DNA from: Polynucleobacter rarus
Lineage (GTDB): Bacteria; Pseudomonadota; Gammaproteobacteria; Burkholderiales; Burkholderiaceae
DNA length: 64,000 bases
Assembly (NCBI RefSeq): GCF_003072505.1
Contig: NZ_NTGB01000001.1
Coordinates: forward strand, 2,095,955 to 2,159,954
Direction: 5' to 3'
Of the stretch, positions 44,352 to 52,463 are shown one piece after another. A program made the position numbers and the translations under genes. The first letter of the stretch is position 1. Each line of letters starts with the position of its first letter. The notes below the pieces were generated by a model. That model was given only the letters and a program-made list of their open reading frames with translations, was not told the DNA's origin and searched no databases.

Positions 44352-45383
44352 ATGGACATGAATCAACCTTGTATTGATATTTACAACCACGTCATGCCTC
44401 TGAAATATTTAGAGGAAATGAAAGTTCATAGTAGTGACCCTGGTCTTGCTAAGCGCATGAGCAGCTTAAAACTACTCTGGGATATTCCTGCTCGTGTAGA
44501 AATGTTAAAAAAATGGCCTCAGGTCAAACAGATTCTTTCACTTGCCGTTCCCTCACCAGACATGTTAGGTGGCCCAGATTTATCTCCTAAGCTCGCTAGA
44601 ATTGCCAACGAGGGAATGTATGAGATGTGTCAAACTTGGCCTGATCAGTTCCCTAGTTTTGTGGCCAGTCTACCTATGAATAACCCAGCGGCTGCAATCG
44701 AAGAAATGGACTTTGCAATTAATCAGATGGGGGCTGTTGGAGTGCAAATTTTAACCAGCGTCAATGGTCGGGCAATTGATAATCCTGAGTTCTTGCCAAT
44801 TTTTGAGCGCATGACAAATCATTATCAGTTACCTATTTGGATGCATCCTATTCGGCTGGCAAACAAGCCTGATTATGTTGATGAAGAAAAATCGAAATAT
44901 GAGTTCTGGCAGGTATTAGGTTGGCCTGTTGAAACGAGTCTAGCTATGACACGTATGGTTTTTTCGGGCTTGTTCGATAAGGTTCCAAACCTAAAATTAA
45001 TCACCCATCACTGCGGTGGCATGCTACCTTATTTCGGTGGTCGAGCTGAAACACTTTGGGCACAGTTAGGCGCAAGAAGTGCAGATGGTGCAGAAAAAGA
45101 TGTTTTAAAAAATTTAAAAAAAGCCCCAATTGATTACTTCAAGATGTTTTATGGCGACACCGTTCTTGGCGGTTCTGCGTCGGCGCTGCGATGTGGCTTG
45201 GACTTTTTTGGTAGCGAACATGTGGTGTTTGCTAGCGACTGTCCTTTTGATCCTGAAGGTGGCGAGATGTACATTCGTGAAGGTATTAAATCCGTATTTT
45301 CAGTAGGACTTTCTCCTGAAGATATTCACAAAGTATGCTGTGGTAACGCAGCAGGACTCATGAAACAAGACTACTTCAAATAA
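44352..45383 (+). CDS. Amidohydrolase-2 family protein (ACMSD-like decarboxylase type)
   Basis: 343 aa without signal peptide. Family features: CIDIYNHVMPLKYLEEM (an N-H version of the usual HxH start), GAVGVQILTSVNGRAIDNPE, YQLPIWMHPIRL, LITHHCGGMLPYFGGRAE and VVFASDCPFDPEGG. Relatives decarboxylate aminocarboxymuconate semialdehyde, gamma-resorcylate or hydroxybenzoates. The first metal-ligand His being replaced by Asn (IYNH) may alter metal binding. It sits between a Bug gene and an alpha/beta hydrolase in the hydroxylase operon. Confidence 0.83.
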   Translation: MDMNQPCIDIYNHVMPLKYLEEMKVHSSDPGLAKRMSSLKLLWDIPARVEMLKKWPQVKQILSLAVPSPDMLGGPDLSPKLARIANEGMYEMCQTWPDQFPSFVASLPMNNPAAAIEEMDFAINQMGAVGVQILTSVNGRAIDNPEFLPIFERMTNHYQLPIWMHPIRLANKPDYVDEEKSKYEFWQVLGWPVETSLAMTRMVFSGLFDKVPNLKLITHHCGGMLPYFGGRAETLWAQLGARSADGAEKDVLKNLKKAPIDYFKMFYGDTVLGGSASALRCGLDFFGSEHVVFASDCPFDPEGGEMYIREGIKSVFSVGLSPEDIHKVCCGNAAGLMKQDYFK

Positions 45384-45418
45384 TCCTCACTAATAAATTA
45401 AAAGAAATCGGAAAGAAT

Positions 45419-46222
45419 ATGTTGATTACAGCAAACGGCATTCAAATGCATTACGAGATTGACGGCAATCCAAATCGTCCATGGCTCACTATGGTCACAG
45501 GCATCACTAACGATACAACGATGTGGGTAGATCAAGTCGCTGCGTTAAAAGATGATTTTCAGATCCTCAGATATGACCTCAGGGGACAGGGTAAAACCGC
45601 TGCGACTCCAGCTCCTTACTCGATTGAACTCCTCAGCGCAGATTTAATTGCACTGTGGGATGCATTAGGTATTCAAAAAAGCCATTTAACTGGATTAGGT
45701 CTTGGCGCCTCGATTGCTTTAGCGATGGGAATCAATCATTCGGATCGTTTATTGAGTCTACTGCCTTGCTGTTGCAGGTCAAAAATGGTGCCAGAGTTTG
45801 CCGCGATGTGGCATCAATTAATGGATACAGTTAAACAAGGTGGGATTGAAGCGATTGTCGAAAACACTGCCCAACGTTGGTTTTCAGAATCATTCAAACA
45901 AGCTTATCCAGAAAAATTAGAAGCGGTTAGACAGATGATTCGTGGCACGAGTACCGAAGGTTATCTAGGGGTCGTCAGTGCCTTTGTAGGTCTTGATGTA
46001 GAAAGTCAACTCGGGAAAATCAAAGTTCCTACTATGTTAATGGGTGGTGCTGAGGATAGAGTGGGTGGTCCTGAACCAATCATGAGAGCTATTGCAGAGC
46101 AAATACCAAATGCTTACTACACACCAGTGCCTGGGGCTGCGCATATTGCGAATTTACAAAACCCAGCAGGATTTAATGAAATTATGAAGGGCTTTTTACT
46201 TAAAGTGTCGCAAAGCGCCTAA
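45419..46222 (+). CDS. Alpha/beta hydrolase (enol-lactonase-like)
   Basis: 267 aa. Resembles 3-oxoadipate enol-lactonases and meta-cleavage hydrolases: LTMVTGITNDTTMWVDQVAA, LRYDLRGQGKTAATP, the nucleophile region LTGLGLGASIALAMGINH, GGAEDRVGGPEP (acid) and VPGAAHIANLQNP (His). The expected nucleophile elbow GxSxG reads GLGLGA, so the Ser nucleophile is replaced by Leu-Gly; activity may be lost or different. It lies in the hydroxylase operon. Confidence 0.8.
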   Translation: MLITANGIQMHYEIDGNPNRPWLTMVTGITNDTTMWVDQVAALKDDFQILRYDLRGQGKTAATPAPYSIELLSADLIALWDALGIQKSHLTGLGLGASIALAMGINHSDRLLSLLPCCCRSKMVPEFAAMWHQLMDTVKQGGIEAIVENTAQRWFSESFKQAYPEKLEAVRQMIRGTSTEGYLGVVSAFVGLDVESQLGKIKVPTMLMGGAEDRVGGPEPIMRAIAEQIPNAYYTPVPGAAHIANLQNPAGFNEIMKGFLLKVSQSA

Positions 46223-46278
46223 GGTAGAAAAAGTAAATAAGTTATCAAAGAACGATTCAACAAAATAATGGAGACAGC

Positions 46279-47262
46279 ATGATCAAACAGCGACTATTAC
46301 AAAAGAGTTTATTAATCAGCCTTACAGGACTGATGATGTTCTGCTCACTTCCTGGTATTGCACAAAACTATCCCAATAAGGTCGTCAAAATCATTGAACC
46401 AGCTGGACCAGGCAGTGCTGTGGATAATGCTGCTAGAGATTTAATACCTGGCCTATCCGAACTATTTGGTCAGCAAATTATTATTGATAACAAACCTGGC
46501 GCGAATAGTGCAATAGGCGCTGCTGAAGCGGCGCGGGCTCCTGCTGATGGATATACCTTATTCCATGGTAATGTAAATAACGCTCTGAATGATCTATTAA
46601 CAAAGAATACTTGTTGTAAATTGGGTGATGCTTTAGAGCCAGTGACACGAGTTGTCAGTGTGCCGTTAGTGATGGTGGTGCATCCATCGCTAGGTGTAAA
46701 TAATTTAAAAGAATTTCTCGCTCTTGCTAAATCAGATCCACAGAAAATTACTTCAGCTTCTGGCGGCGCCGGTTCCATTACTCAACTCTTGGGTGAGCTT
46801 ACCAAATCAAGAGCTGGTATCAAAATGACAGAAATCCCTTACAAAGCAATTGGTGCTGAAATGCCTGATTTATTGGGTGGACATGTGATGGTTGCTTATT
46901 TAGCTCCCGTAGTCATTGCTCAGCATATTAAAAGTGGCAAATTAAAAGCTTTAGGTGTTGCAGGTTCTAAGCGTATTAATATTCTTTCTGACGTACCAAC
47001 TCTCGCTGAAGCTGGCTTAACAGGTGTAGAAGCTTCTGGTTGGAATGGTATTTTCGTACCTAAAGGCACACCTGCGGCCGTGGTTACGAAGTTATTTACT
47101 GACTTAAATAAAGTAATGAGTACGGATGCCTATAAAGCTCAGGCAGCTACTTATGGCTATGACATCGGTAGTGAGAGTCCAGAAAGCTTTAAACAGTTTG
47201 TGCGTAGTGAAGTCACAAAATGGGACAAAGTGATTAAAGATGCCAATATTAAAATTGAATAA
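46279..47262 (+). CDS. Bug/TctC-family periplasmic binding protein
   Basis: 327 aa. Signal peptide to about LPGIAQN, then YPNKVVKIIEPAGPGSAVDN, an unusual variant of the first binding loop (IEPAGPGS for VPFPAGG), APADGYTLFHGNVN and PYKAIGAEMPDLLGGHVM. A Cys-Cys pair (KNTCCKLGDALEP) is placed just before the hinge. Third receptor of the hydroxylase operon and the most divergent; probably a different ligand class. Confidence 0.9.
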   Translation: MIKQRLLQKSLLISLTGLMMFCSLPGIAQNYPNKVVKIIEPAGPGSAVDNAARDLIPGLSELFGQQIIIDNKPGANSAIGAAEAARAPADGYTLFHGNVNNALNDLLTKNTCCKLGDALEPVTRVVSVPLVMVVHPSLGVNNLKEFLALAKSDPQKITSASGGAGSITQLLGELTKSRAGIKMTEIPYKAIGAEMPDLLGGHVMVAYLAPVVIAQHIKSGKLKALGVAGSKRINILSDVPTLAEAGLTGVEASGWNGIFVPKGTPAAVVTKLFTDLNKVMSTDAYKAQAATYGYDIGSESPESFKQFVRSEVTKWDKVIKDANIKIE

Positions 47263-47306
47263 ATTGATCATTGCCTTATTAAATATCTTGATAGAAAGTA
47301 ATCGAA

Positions 47307-48143
47307 ATGCCTTACGCTGATATTCGTGGTGTACAAATTTTTTATGAAGTGCTTGGTACTGAGGGCCCTTGGTTAGCTTTAAATTCTGGCGGACGTAATA
47401 GCCATCAAGAGATGGTTTTATTTGCCCAAACGATTGCGAAGCATGGCTATCGGGTGGTGGTACATGACCGCAGAAATCTTGGCGCCTCCCAAATGCTATA
47501 TGAGGGTGACGAAGGAGAAGAGGAAATTTGGGCAGATGATTTATATCTACTAATGAAAAGCTTAGGTGCTCTGCCTGCATTTTTCAGTGGCTCCTCCGCA
47601 GGTGCAAGACTTTGTATGCTGGTAAAACGTAGACACCCCGAAGCTGTGCGTGGTTTACTTTTAATGCGTGTTACGGGTGGAGAGTTTGCTGCCGGACGGT
47701 TACCCAATATGTATTATTTGCAATACATTAATGCAGTGAAAGAAGGCGGCATGGCTGGCCTATGTGAAACACTGCCTTATCAAGATCGCTTAGCCCTTAA
47801 TCCTGCAAACCGCGACTACTTAATGAAAATGGATCCCCAGGTTTACATTGCACAAATGGAACATTGGTTAGGAAAATTCTTACTAGGTCCAAGAAGCCCA
47901 GTGATGGGGATGGAGAATGCTGAATTAGAAGCTTATCAATTACCAGTCTTAGTGATTCCGGGCAATGATAAAACCCACGCTAGTGTCAACGGACTAGCTG
48001 CTGCAGAATTAATCCCGAATAGTGAGTTATTTCAGTTGCCGATAGAAGATCAAGATATTGATTTAATCCATTTCCCGATGTGGAAGGACTACTACCCGCA
48101 GATGGCAGATAAGTTTCACGAGTTCATGCAAAAAAATCTATAA
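47307..48143 (+). CDS. Alpha/beta hydrolase
   Basis: 278 aa. Start PYADIRGVQIFYEVLGTEGP, strand ALNSGGRNSHQEMV, VVVHDRRNLGASQM, the nucleophile region FFSGSSAGARLCMLVKRR (GSSAG with Ser), PGNDKTHASV as acid, and a DLIHFPMW His. It resembles the proline-iminopeptidase/meta-cleavage hydrolase group. Last gene of the hydroxylase operon, 44 bp after a Bug gene. A second hydrolase with an intact nucleophile could serve where the one at 45419 lacks it. Confidence 0.8.
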   Translation: MPYADIRGVQIFYEVLGTEGPWLALNSGGRNSHQEMVLFAQTIAKHGYRVVVHDRRNLGASQMLYEGDEGEEEIWADDLYLLMKSLGALPAFFSGSSAGARLCMLVKRRHPEAVRGLLLMRVTGGEFAAGRLPNMYYLQYINAVKEGGMAGLCETLPYQDRLALNPANRDYLMKMDPQVYIAQMEHWLGKFLLGPRSPVMGMENAELEAYQLPVLVIPGNDKTHASVNGLAAAELIPNSELFQLPIEDQDIDLIHFPMWKDYYPQMADKFHEFMQKNL

Positions 48144-48186
48144 AAGTATCTGGAGATTACTTTTTCTCGTAACTGAGAAGAAGTAA

Positions 48187-48206
48187 TTTACCGGAAAATT
48201 TACCGG
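48187..48206 (+). promoter_or_regulatory. Paired direct repeats TTTACCGG (pair 1) upstream of fic
   Basis: Two copies of TTTACCGG start at 48187 and 48199, exactly 12 bp apart, each followed by A-rich sequence. A second pair with the same spacing lies at 48276. They may be binding sites for a regulator, perhaps the winged-helix tail of the Fic protein itself. Confidence 0.55.
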
Positions 48207-48275
48207 CAAAAAAAATTAAAAAATAAGTCTTTTTATTTTCTTAAATTACTGTTAATATTGGATATTATTTAATTT

Positions 48276-48300
48276 TTTACTGGCATTTTTACCGGCAAAA
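48276..48300 (+). promoter_or_regulatory. Paired direct repeats TTTAC(C/T)GGC (pair 2) at the fic start
   Basis: TTTACTGG at 48276 and TTTACCGG at 48288, again 12 bp apart; the second copy and its CAAAA tail abut the fic ATG at 48301. No purine-rich ribosome site is present there, so the repeats occupy the translation initiation region. Confidence 0.55.
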
Positions 48301-49500
48301 ATGAATCAAAATTCATCTTTTCATTATTCAAAAATACATCAATTTGAGCCTTTGTTGCCCCAAACGAAGCTTGAAATACTGCGTACGCAGGCTGACGAAC
48401 TTATCCAAAAATCTGCCCGCTTAGGTAATGGTATTCATTTCACTACAATTGCATCCATTCAAGAACTAGTTCGCTCGATGAACTCCTATTATTCGAATCG
48501 TATCGAAGGCCAAAGCACTCATCCAGCAAATATTGAGCGTGCGTTGGTAAAGGACTTTTCTGATCAGCCAAACACTGCAAAACTTCAAAGAATCGCCATC
48601 GCATATATTGATGCTGAGAAAGAACTTGAAAAATTTTCTTCTTTTGGATTAGATACCACTCTTCAATCCACTGTTTTAGTGAATGCTCACCAAGCTTTGT
48701 ATAGTCGCCTTGTAACTCAAGATAGAACCACTTCTGATGGCAGAATTATTGAGCCCGGCCATATTCGGCATGAAGATGTCATCGTTGGTAACCATGAACC
48801 ACCGATTTGGAGTAGCGTTCCTCATTTTTTAGAAAGAATGGATCAAGTTTACGCAAAATCAGGCAACTTTCAGCAAGGTGTCATTTCAATTGCTTGTGAA
48901 CACCAACGGGCGATGTGGGTTCATCCTTTCTTGGATGGTAACGGCAGGGCTGTACGTTTACAAACCCATTTAGCTTTGCTTCCCTTAACAAAAGGACTGT
49001 GGTCAATGAACCGAGGACTTGCTCGCAATCGTGACTCCTATTATGCATACCTTTCAGCCGCTGACTCTCCTAGACAAGGTGACCTCGATGGTAGAGGTAA
49101 TTTAAGTGAAAAAGCTCTATGGGAATGGTGCGATTGGTTTCTAAAAATCGCTAACGACCAAGTAAGTTTCATGGAAAAAATGCTCGATCTAAGTAATATG
49201 AAAAATCATATTGAGGCACTTATCATTTATTGGTCGACACAAGATAAATTGATTCGTAGAGAAGCAATCATGCCTCTCTACCATCTCTTCATAGCTGGAC
49301 CTTTGAAAAGAGGAGAATTTTTACAGATGACGGGGTTGGGTGAACGTTCTGCAAGGTCATTACTATCGCGCTTGATTGATACCGGATTAGTGAAAAGTAA
49401 GAACCATAAATCCCCTGTCCAATTTGCATTTCCATTGAGCGCCTTACAGTTTCTAATGCCTAATCTCTATCCTGAGGCAGCAACCACAAATGATGAGTAG
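48301..49500 (+). CDS. Fic-family AMP transferase with N-terminal inhibitory motif (class II)
   Basis: 399 aa. The Fic motif HPFLDGNGR at 208-216 is complete. An inhibitory helix motif of the (S/T)xxxE(G/N) type, SNRIEG, is at 65-70, so the enzyme is self-inhibited (class II) and needs no separate antitoxin. The C-terminal part (GEFLQMTGLGERSARSLLSR) is a winged-helix DNA-binding domain, suggesting autoregulation. Fic enzymes transfer AMP to proteins. Four direct repeats precede the gene; it lacks a clear ribosome site. It is followed by an HTH/PIN pair. Confidence 0.9.
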   Translation: MNQNSSFHYSKIHQFEPLLPQTKLEILRTQADELIQKSARLGNGIHFTTIASIQELVRSMNSYYSNRIEGQSTHPANIERALVKDFSDQPNTAKLQRIAIAYIDAEKELEKFSSFGLDTTLQSTVLVNAHQALYSRLVTQDRTTSDGRIIEPGHIRHEDVIVGNHEPPIWSSVPHFLERMDQVYAKSGNFQQGVISIACEHQRAMWVHPFLDGNGRAVRLQTHLALLPLTKGLWSMNRGLARNRDSYYAYLSAADSPRQGDLDGRGNLSEKALWEWCDWFLKIANDQVSFMEKMLDLSNMKNHIEALIIYWSTQDKLIRREAIMPLYHLFIAGPLKRGEFLQMTGLGERSARSLLSRLIDTGLVKSKNHKSPVQFAFPLSALQFLMPNLYPEAATTNDE

Positions 49501-49584
49501 TTGATAATTCCCTGGCAGTTCTCAAACATTAGTTCTAGTACTGATGTCAAAATCTATTTTAAAACCCTTAATTTAAATAAGATA

Positions 49585-49602
49585 TTACACTTGTTACACT
49601 TA
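49585..49602. repeat. 9-bp tandem repeat upstream of the HTH/PIN pair
   Basis: TTACACTTG and TTACACTTA stand side by side, 52 bp before the HTH gene start. Adjacent repeats there could be an operator for the HTH antitoxin, though two copies only are present. Confidence 0.4.
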
Positions 49603-49653
49603 TTTCAGTTAATATTGCTTGATAAGCATTTTTCTTTTTACCAAGGGTGCAAC

Positions 49654-50133
49654 ATGACAAAAATTATCGACAAACACTTTAATAATGAATTTCTCAATAA
49701 AAAGGAGTCTGATTTAGCAAGAACTGCACAACAAAGCATCTTAGCTGCTCTAAATCATTCCGGCCCAGATAAATTAGCCTTACTCAATAAGGATCAATTT
49801 GTCATCACTGATGAAACCCCAATTTTAAGATTACCTCCAAAAATACTTCAATTGATTGCTTATACTCTAGGCGCTTTAGCGGAGGGACAAAGGTTCTTAC
49901 TAATCCCTCAAAGTCGAGAGCTTACAACCGCAGAGGCTGCAAGTATATTAAATGTTTCACGACCATTTTTAACAAAGTTACTTAAAGAAGGGAAAATTCC
50001 ATTCTCAACAGTAGGGTCTCATCGCAGAGTGAATAGTGACGATTTATTAAACTATAAGGAGAAGATGAAAGAAATTCAAAATAATGCGATGCAAGATTTA
50101 ATCAACCAGTCCCAAGAGTTAGGCCTAAATTAG
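49654..50133 (+). CDS. HTH (excisionase-like) antitoxin of a PIN toxin pair
   Basis: 159 aa from the ATG at 49654, with AAGGGTG 5-6 bases upstream; the frame is open from 49501 but upstream sequence is AT-rich and not protein-like. The C-terminal half holds an excisionase/MerR-type helix-turn-helix: LTTAEAASILNVSRPFLTKL, then GKIPFSTVGSHRRVNSDDLL. The N-terminal half is helical. This architecture pairs with PIN-domain toxins; the toxin gene starts 2 bases after this stop. It would repress the operon and neutralise the toxin. Confidence 0.85.
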   Translation: MTKIIDKHFNNEFLNKKESDLARTAQQSILAALNHSGPDKLALLNKDQFVITDETPILRLPPKILQLIAYTLGALAEGQRFLLIPQSRELTTAEAASILNVSRPFLTKLLKEGKIPFSTVGSHRRVNSDDLLNYKEKMKEIQNNAMQDLINQSQELGLN

Positions 50134-50135
50134 AG

Positions 50136-50711
50136 ATGGTTTTTAGAACAAGATTTACTGCTTTATTAGATGCTTGTGTTCTTTATCCAGTAACGATCGC
50201 TAATTTACTAATTGAGTTTGCATGGCAGGAAGCCTATTCAGCAAGATGGACTAAACATATTGATGATGAATGGACTAGATCACTTCTTCGAGATCGACCC
50301 GATATTTCTTTGAATAAAGTTAAATTCCGCTTACTTAAAATGCACCAAGCAATTCCTGATTGGGAAATTAAAAAATCAAGCTACCAAAAATTGATATCCT
50401 CGTTACAACTTCCAGACCCTGATGATCGGCATGTCTTAGCTGCTGCAATAGCCGGGGATGTTGACTTTATATTAACAAAAAACATTAAAGATTTTCCTTC
50501 TAAAACCTTGGAGAAATACGGTATAAAGACTCTACATCCCGACGACTTTGTGATGCTTTAATTATCTTTAGAGCCTCTGAAAGCTCTTGAAATTATGGAA
50601 TGTTTAAGAAAAAGAAATTCAAATCCCCAAATAAGCAAGATTGAATTTATAGATTCCATGAAAAAAGTAGGATTGCCAAAAACTGCTGATCATTTACTAA
50701 GATTAATTTAA
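50136..50711 (+). pseudogene. PIN-domain toxin interrupted by an in-frame TAA
   Basis: The first 141 residues (50136-50561) hold the PIN fold: ALLDACVLYP at the start with the first catalytic Asp, and LPDPDDRHVLAAAI with the later acids. A TAA at 50559-50561 ends the frame after HPDDFVML, but the same frame goes on to 50711 with LSLEPLKALEIMECLRKR, then a GLPKTADHLLRLI ending. That is the helical tail expected in full-length relatives of about 185-190 aa. One nonsense change therefore splits the gene. The truncated product keeps the acidic residues and could still be active. Confidence 0.8.
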
Positions 50712-50795
50712 CGGATTTAAAGTTCTTAAAACAGATACTTTGTATAATTTTTTACAATTAAATAAATAAGACTTAACATTAAAGGAATAACGATT

Positions 50796-51614
50796 ATGCG
50801 CACATCCACATCTTTATTATTTGCTTTACTTCTTTCACTTGGACTTATCGCCTGTTCTCCCTCCAAGAATAATCAAGCTATAGATTTCAATAAAGCGAAA
50901 TGGGTTGACTTGTCGCACTCATATGATGAATCCACTCTTTATTGGCCCAATAATGTCAAAGGCTTTGAGCATACTGAGGAATTTAAAGGGCAAACTCCTG
51001 GTAACTTTTTTTACTCTTCTTATACCATTAGTACTCCAGAACATGGTGGCACGCATTTAGATGCGCCCATTCATTTTGCAGAAAAAGGCTAGACAGTCGA
51101 TCAAATTCCTCTCGATTCTCTAACTGGTTATGCCGTAGTAATTAACGTCAGTGCCAAGACTCAAAATAATCCTGATTACCTGATTAGCCCTCAAGACTTG
51201 ATTGATTGGGAAACAGCAAATGGCCAAATTCCGAAGGGTAGTATTGTTTTATTTAATACTGGATACGCAAAGTTTTACCCTAACAGAAAAGAATATTTCG
51301 GCACTGATAAAAAGGGTATGGAAGCTATTCCAGAACTACACTTTCCGGGGATTTCAGCCCAGGCAAGTACTTGGCTGGTAGAAAATCGCTTACCAAAATC
51401 CGTCGGCATTGATACAGCAAGTATTGATTATGGACAGTCGAAGGATTTTCAAACTCACCGCATATTACTTGGCAATAATATTTCTGGATTTGAAAATTTA
51501 ACTAATCTCGATTCTATCCCTGTAAAAGGAGCTTACATCGTAGCTTTACCCATGAAAATTGCTGGTGGTAGCGGAGGACCTTTGCGAATTGTGGCTGCCA
51601 TTCGACAAGATTGA
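50796..51614 (+). pseudogene. Cyclase-family lipoprotein gene broken by an in-frame TAG
   Basis: The frame runs from 50796 to 51614 with one TAG at 51090-51092. It starts with a lipoprotein signal (LSLGLIACSPS). The metal motif HGGTHLDAPIHF of the cyclase/kynurenine-formamidase family is just before the stop, which falls where relatives have a Trp (G-W-T-V-D): TGG to TAG would explain it. The rest (YLISPQDLIDWE, IVLFNTGYAKFY, GIDTASIDYG, PMKIAGGSGGPLRIVA) is well preserved, so the break is recent or an error. About 272 residues if read through. Confidence 0.85.
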
Positions 51615-51626
51615 TATGTATAAAAA

Positions 51627-51648
51627 AAGCTCCTAAAATTAGGAGCTT
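51627..51648 (-). terminator. Terminator of the 51666-59262 operon
   Basis: A 10-bp perfect stem AAGCTCCTAA / TTAGGAGCTT with a 2-base loop follows a run of As on the plus strand, which is a T-run on the minus strand. It ends the minus-strand operon and also lies just past the broken cyclase gene. Confidence 0.85.
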
Positions 51649-51665
51649 CAATAAAAAGCAAGGAT

Positions 51666-52427
51666 TTACCAAGCAGGATTGAGTCCATACTTTTTAATAA
51701 TCGGCACTGCTTTAGGTGTTCTTAAAAAATCCATCCAGGCCAATACCAAATCTTTACTCTTCGGAGTATCCATCAGTACAAATGAAAAAATGGTTGTACT
51801 GTTTAGTTCTGCCGGTAATGGTCCAGCATAATCTATTTTCGGCACAGATAATATTTCAGGAATTTGTTGTAAGGCAAGCTCAATTTCACCACGCTCAACC
51901 AATGCGCCAACTGGCTCACCTTGCACAATTTTCAATTTTGGTTTTAAGGCTTCAGCAATACCCATGCGATCAAATAAAGCTGCCAAATAAACACCGCTCG
52001 GGCCAGTTGAATAACCGACAGATTTAGCATTCAGTAAGGCTTCTTTGGTGGACTGTGCAGTACTTAAATCAGGCTTTTTGGAGCCTTTTGGAATTCCGAC
52101 ACCGATTGCTGACTTCACATAATCTTGTCTTGTGCCATTCAGTAGTTTGCCTTCTTTCATGAGTTGTTCAACGTTGGTTGAAGACATAATCACTAGGTCA
52201 AATTTTTCACCCGCTTTCAAGCGATTCATTATTTCTACGGTTGGTAACCACAGTGTATTAATTTTTTTACCAGTAATTTTTTCAAACTCTGGTTGCATTT
52301 CTAAGTATGCATCTTTAAAGGCAACCGATGCCATTACATTGAGATCAGCTGCCATGATGGTTTGTGAAAGAGTTCCGAGTAAACAAAAACTCAAGGCACT
52401 TAGTAATTTGAAAATTCGATGTGACAT
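51666..52427 (-). CDS. ModA-like extracellular solute-binding protein
   Basis: 253 aa with a Sec signal peptide ending near QTIMAAD. The body is of the molybdate-binding ModA type: LNVMASVAFKDAYLEMQPEF, KFDLVIMSSTNVEQLMKEG, GYSTGPSGVYLAALFDRMGI and GEIELALQQIPEIL. ModA relatives also bind organic acids; with catabolic neighbours and no modB or modC genes here, a non-molybdate ligand is possible. Last gene of an eight-gene minus-strand operon. Confidence 0.8.
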   Translation of the reverse strand: MSHRIFKLLSALSFCLLGTLSQTIMAADLNVMASVAFKDAYLEMQPEFEKITGKKINTLWLPTVEIMNRLKAGEKFDLVIMSSTNVEQLMKEGKLLNGTRQDYVKSAIGVGIPKGSKKPDLSTAQSTKEALLNAKSVGYSTGPSGVYLAALFDRMGIAEALKPKLKIVQGEPVGALVERGEIELALQQIPEILSVPKIDYAGPLPAELNSTTIFSFVLMDTPKSKDLVLAWMDFLRTPKAVPIIKKYGLNPAW

Positions 52428-52463
52428 ATTGATCTCCCATATATTTATGAATTGAACGCGATG

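Noticed and set aside
47104..47580. 158-aa minus-strand open frame
   Set aside because: It spans the end of a Bug gene and the start of a hydrolase gene on the other strand, both well supported.
49501..49653. N-terminal extension of the HTH antitoxin
   Set aside because: The frame is open but the sequence is AT-rich, has no good start, and contains a tandem repeat and likely promoter; the ATG at 49654 has a proper ribosome site.
50559..51092. Programmed stop-codon read-through of both broken genes
   Set aside because: The two stops differ (TAA and TAG), have no shared context, and many other genes in the window use TAA and TAG as true stops, so ordinary nonsense mutations or sequence errors are simpler.
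51198..51614. Separate 138-aa gene
   Set aside because: It is in the same frame as the 98-aa gene upstream and continues the cyclase fold after a single TAG, so it is the second part of one broken gene.
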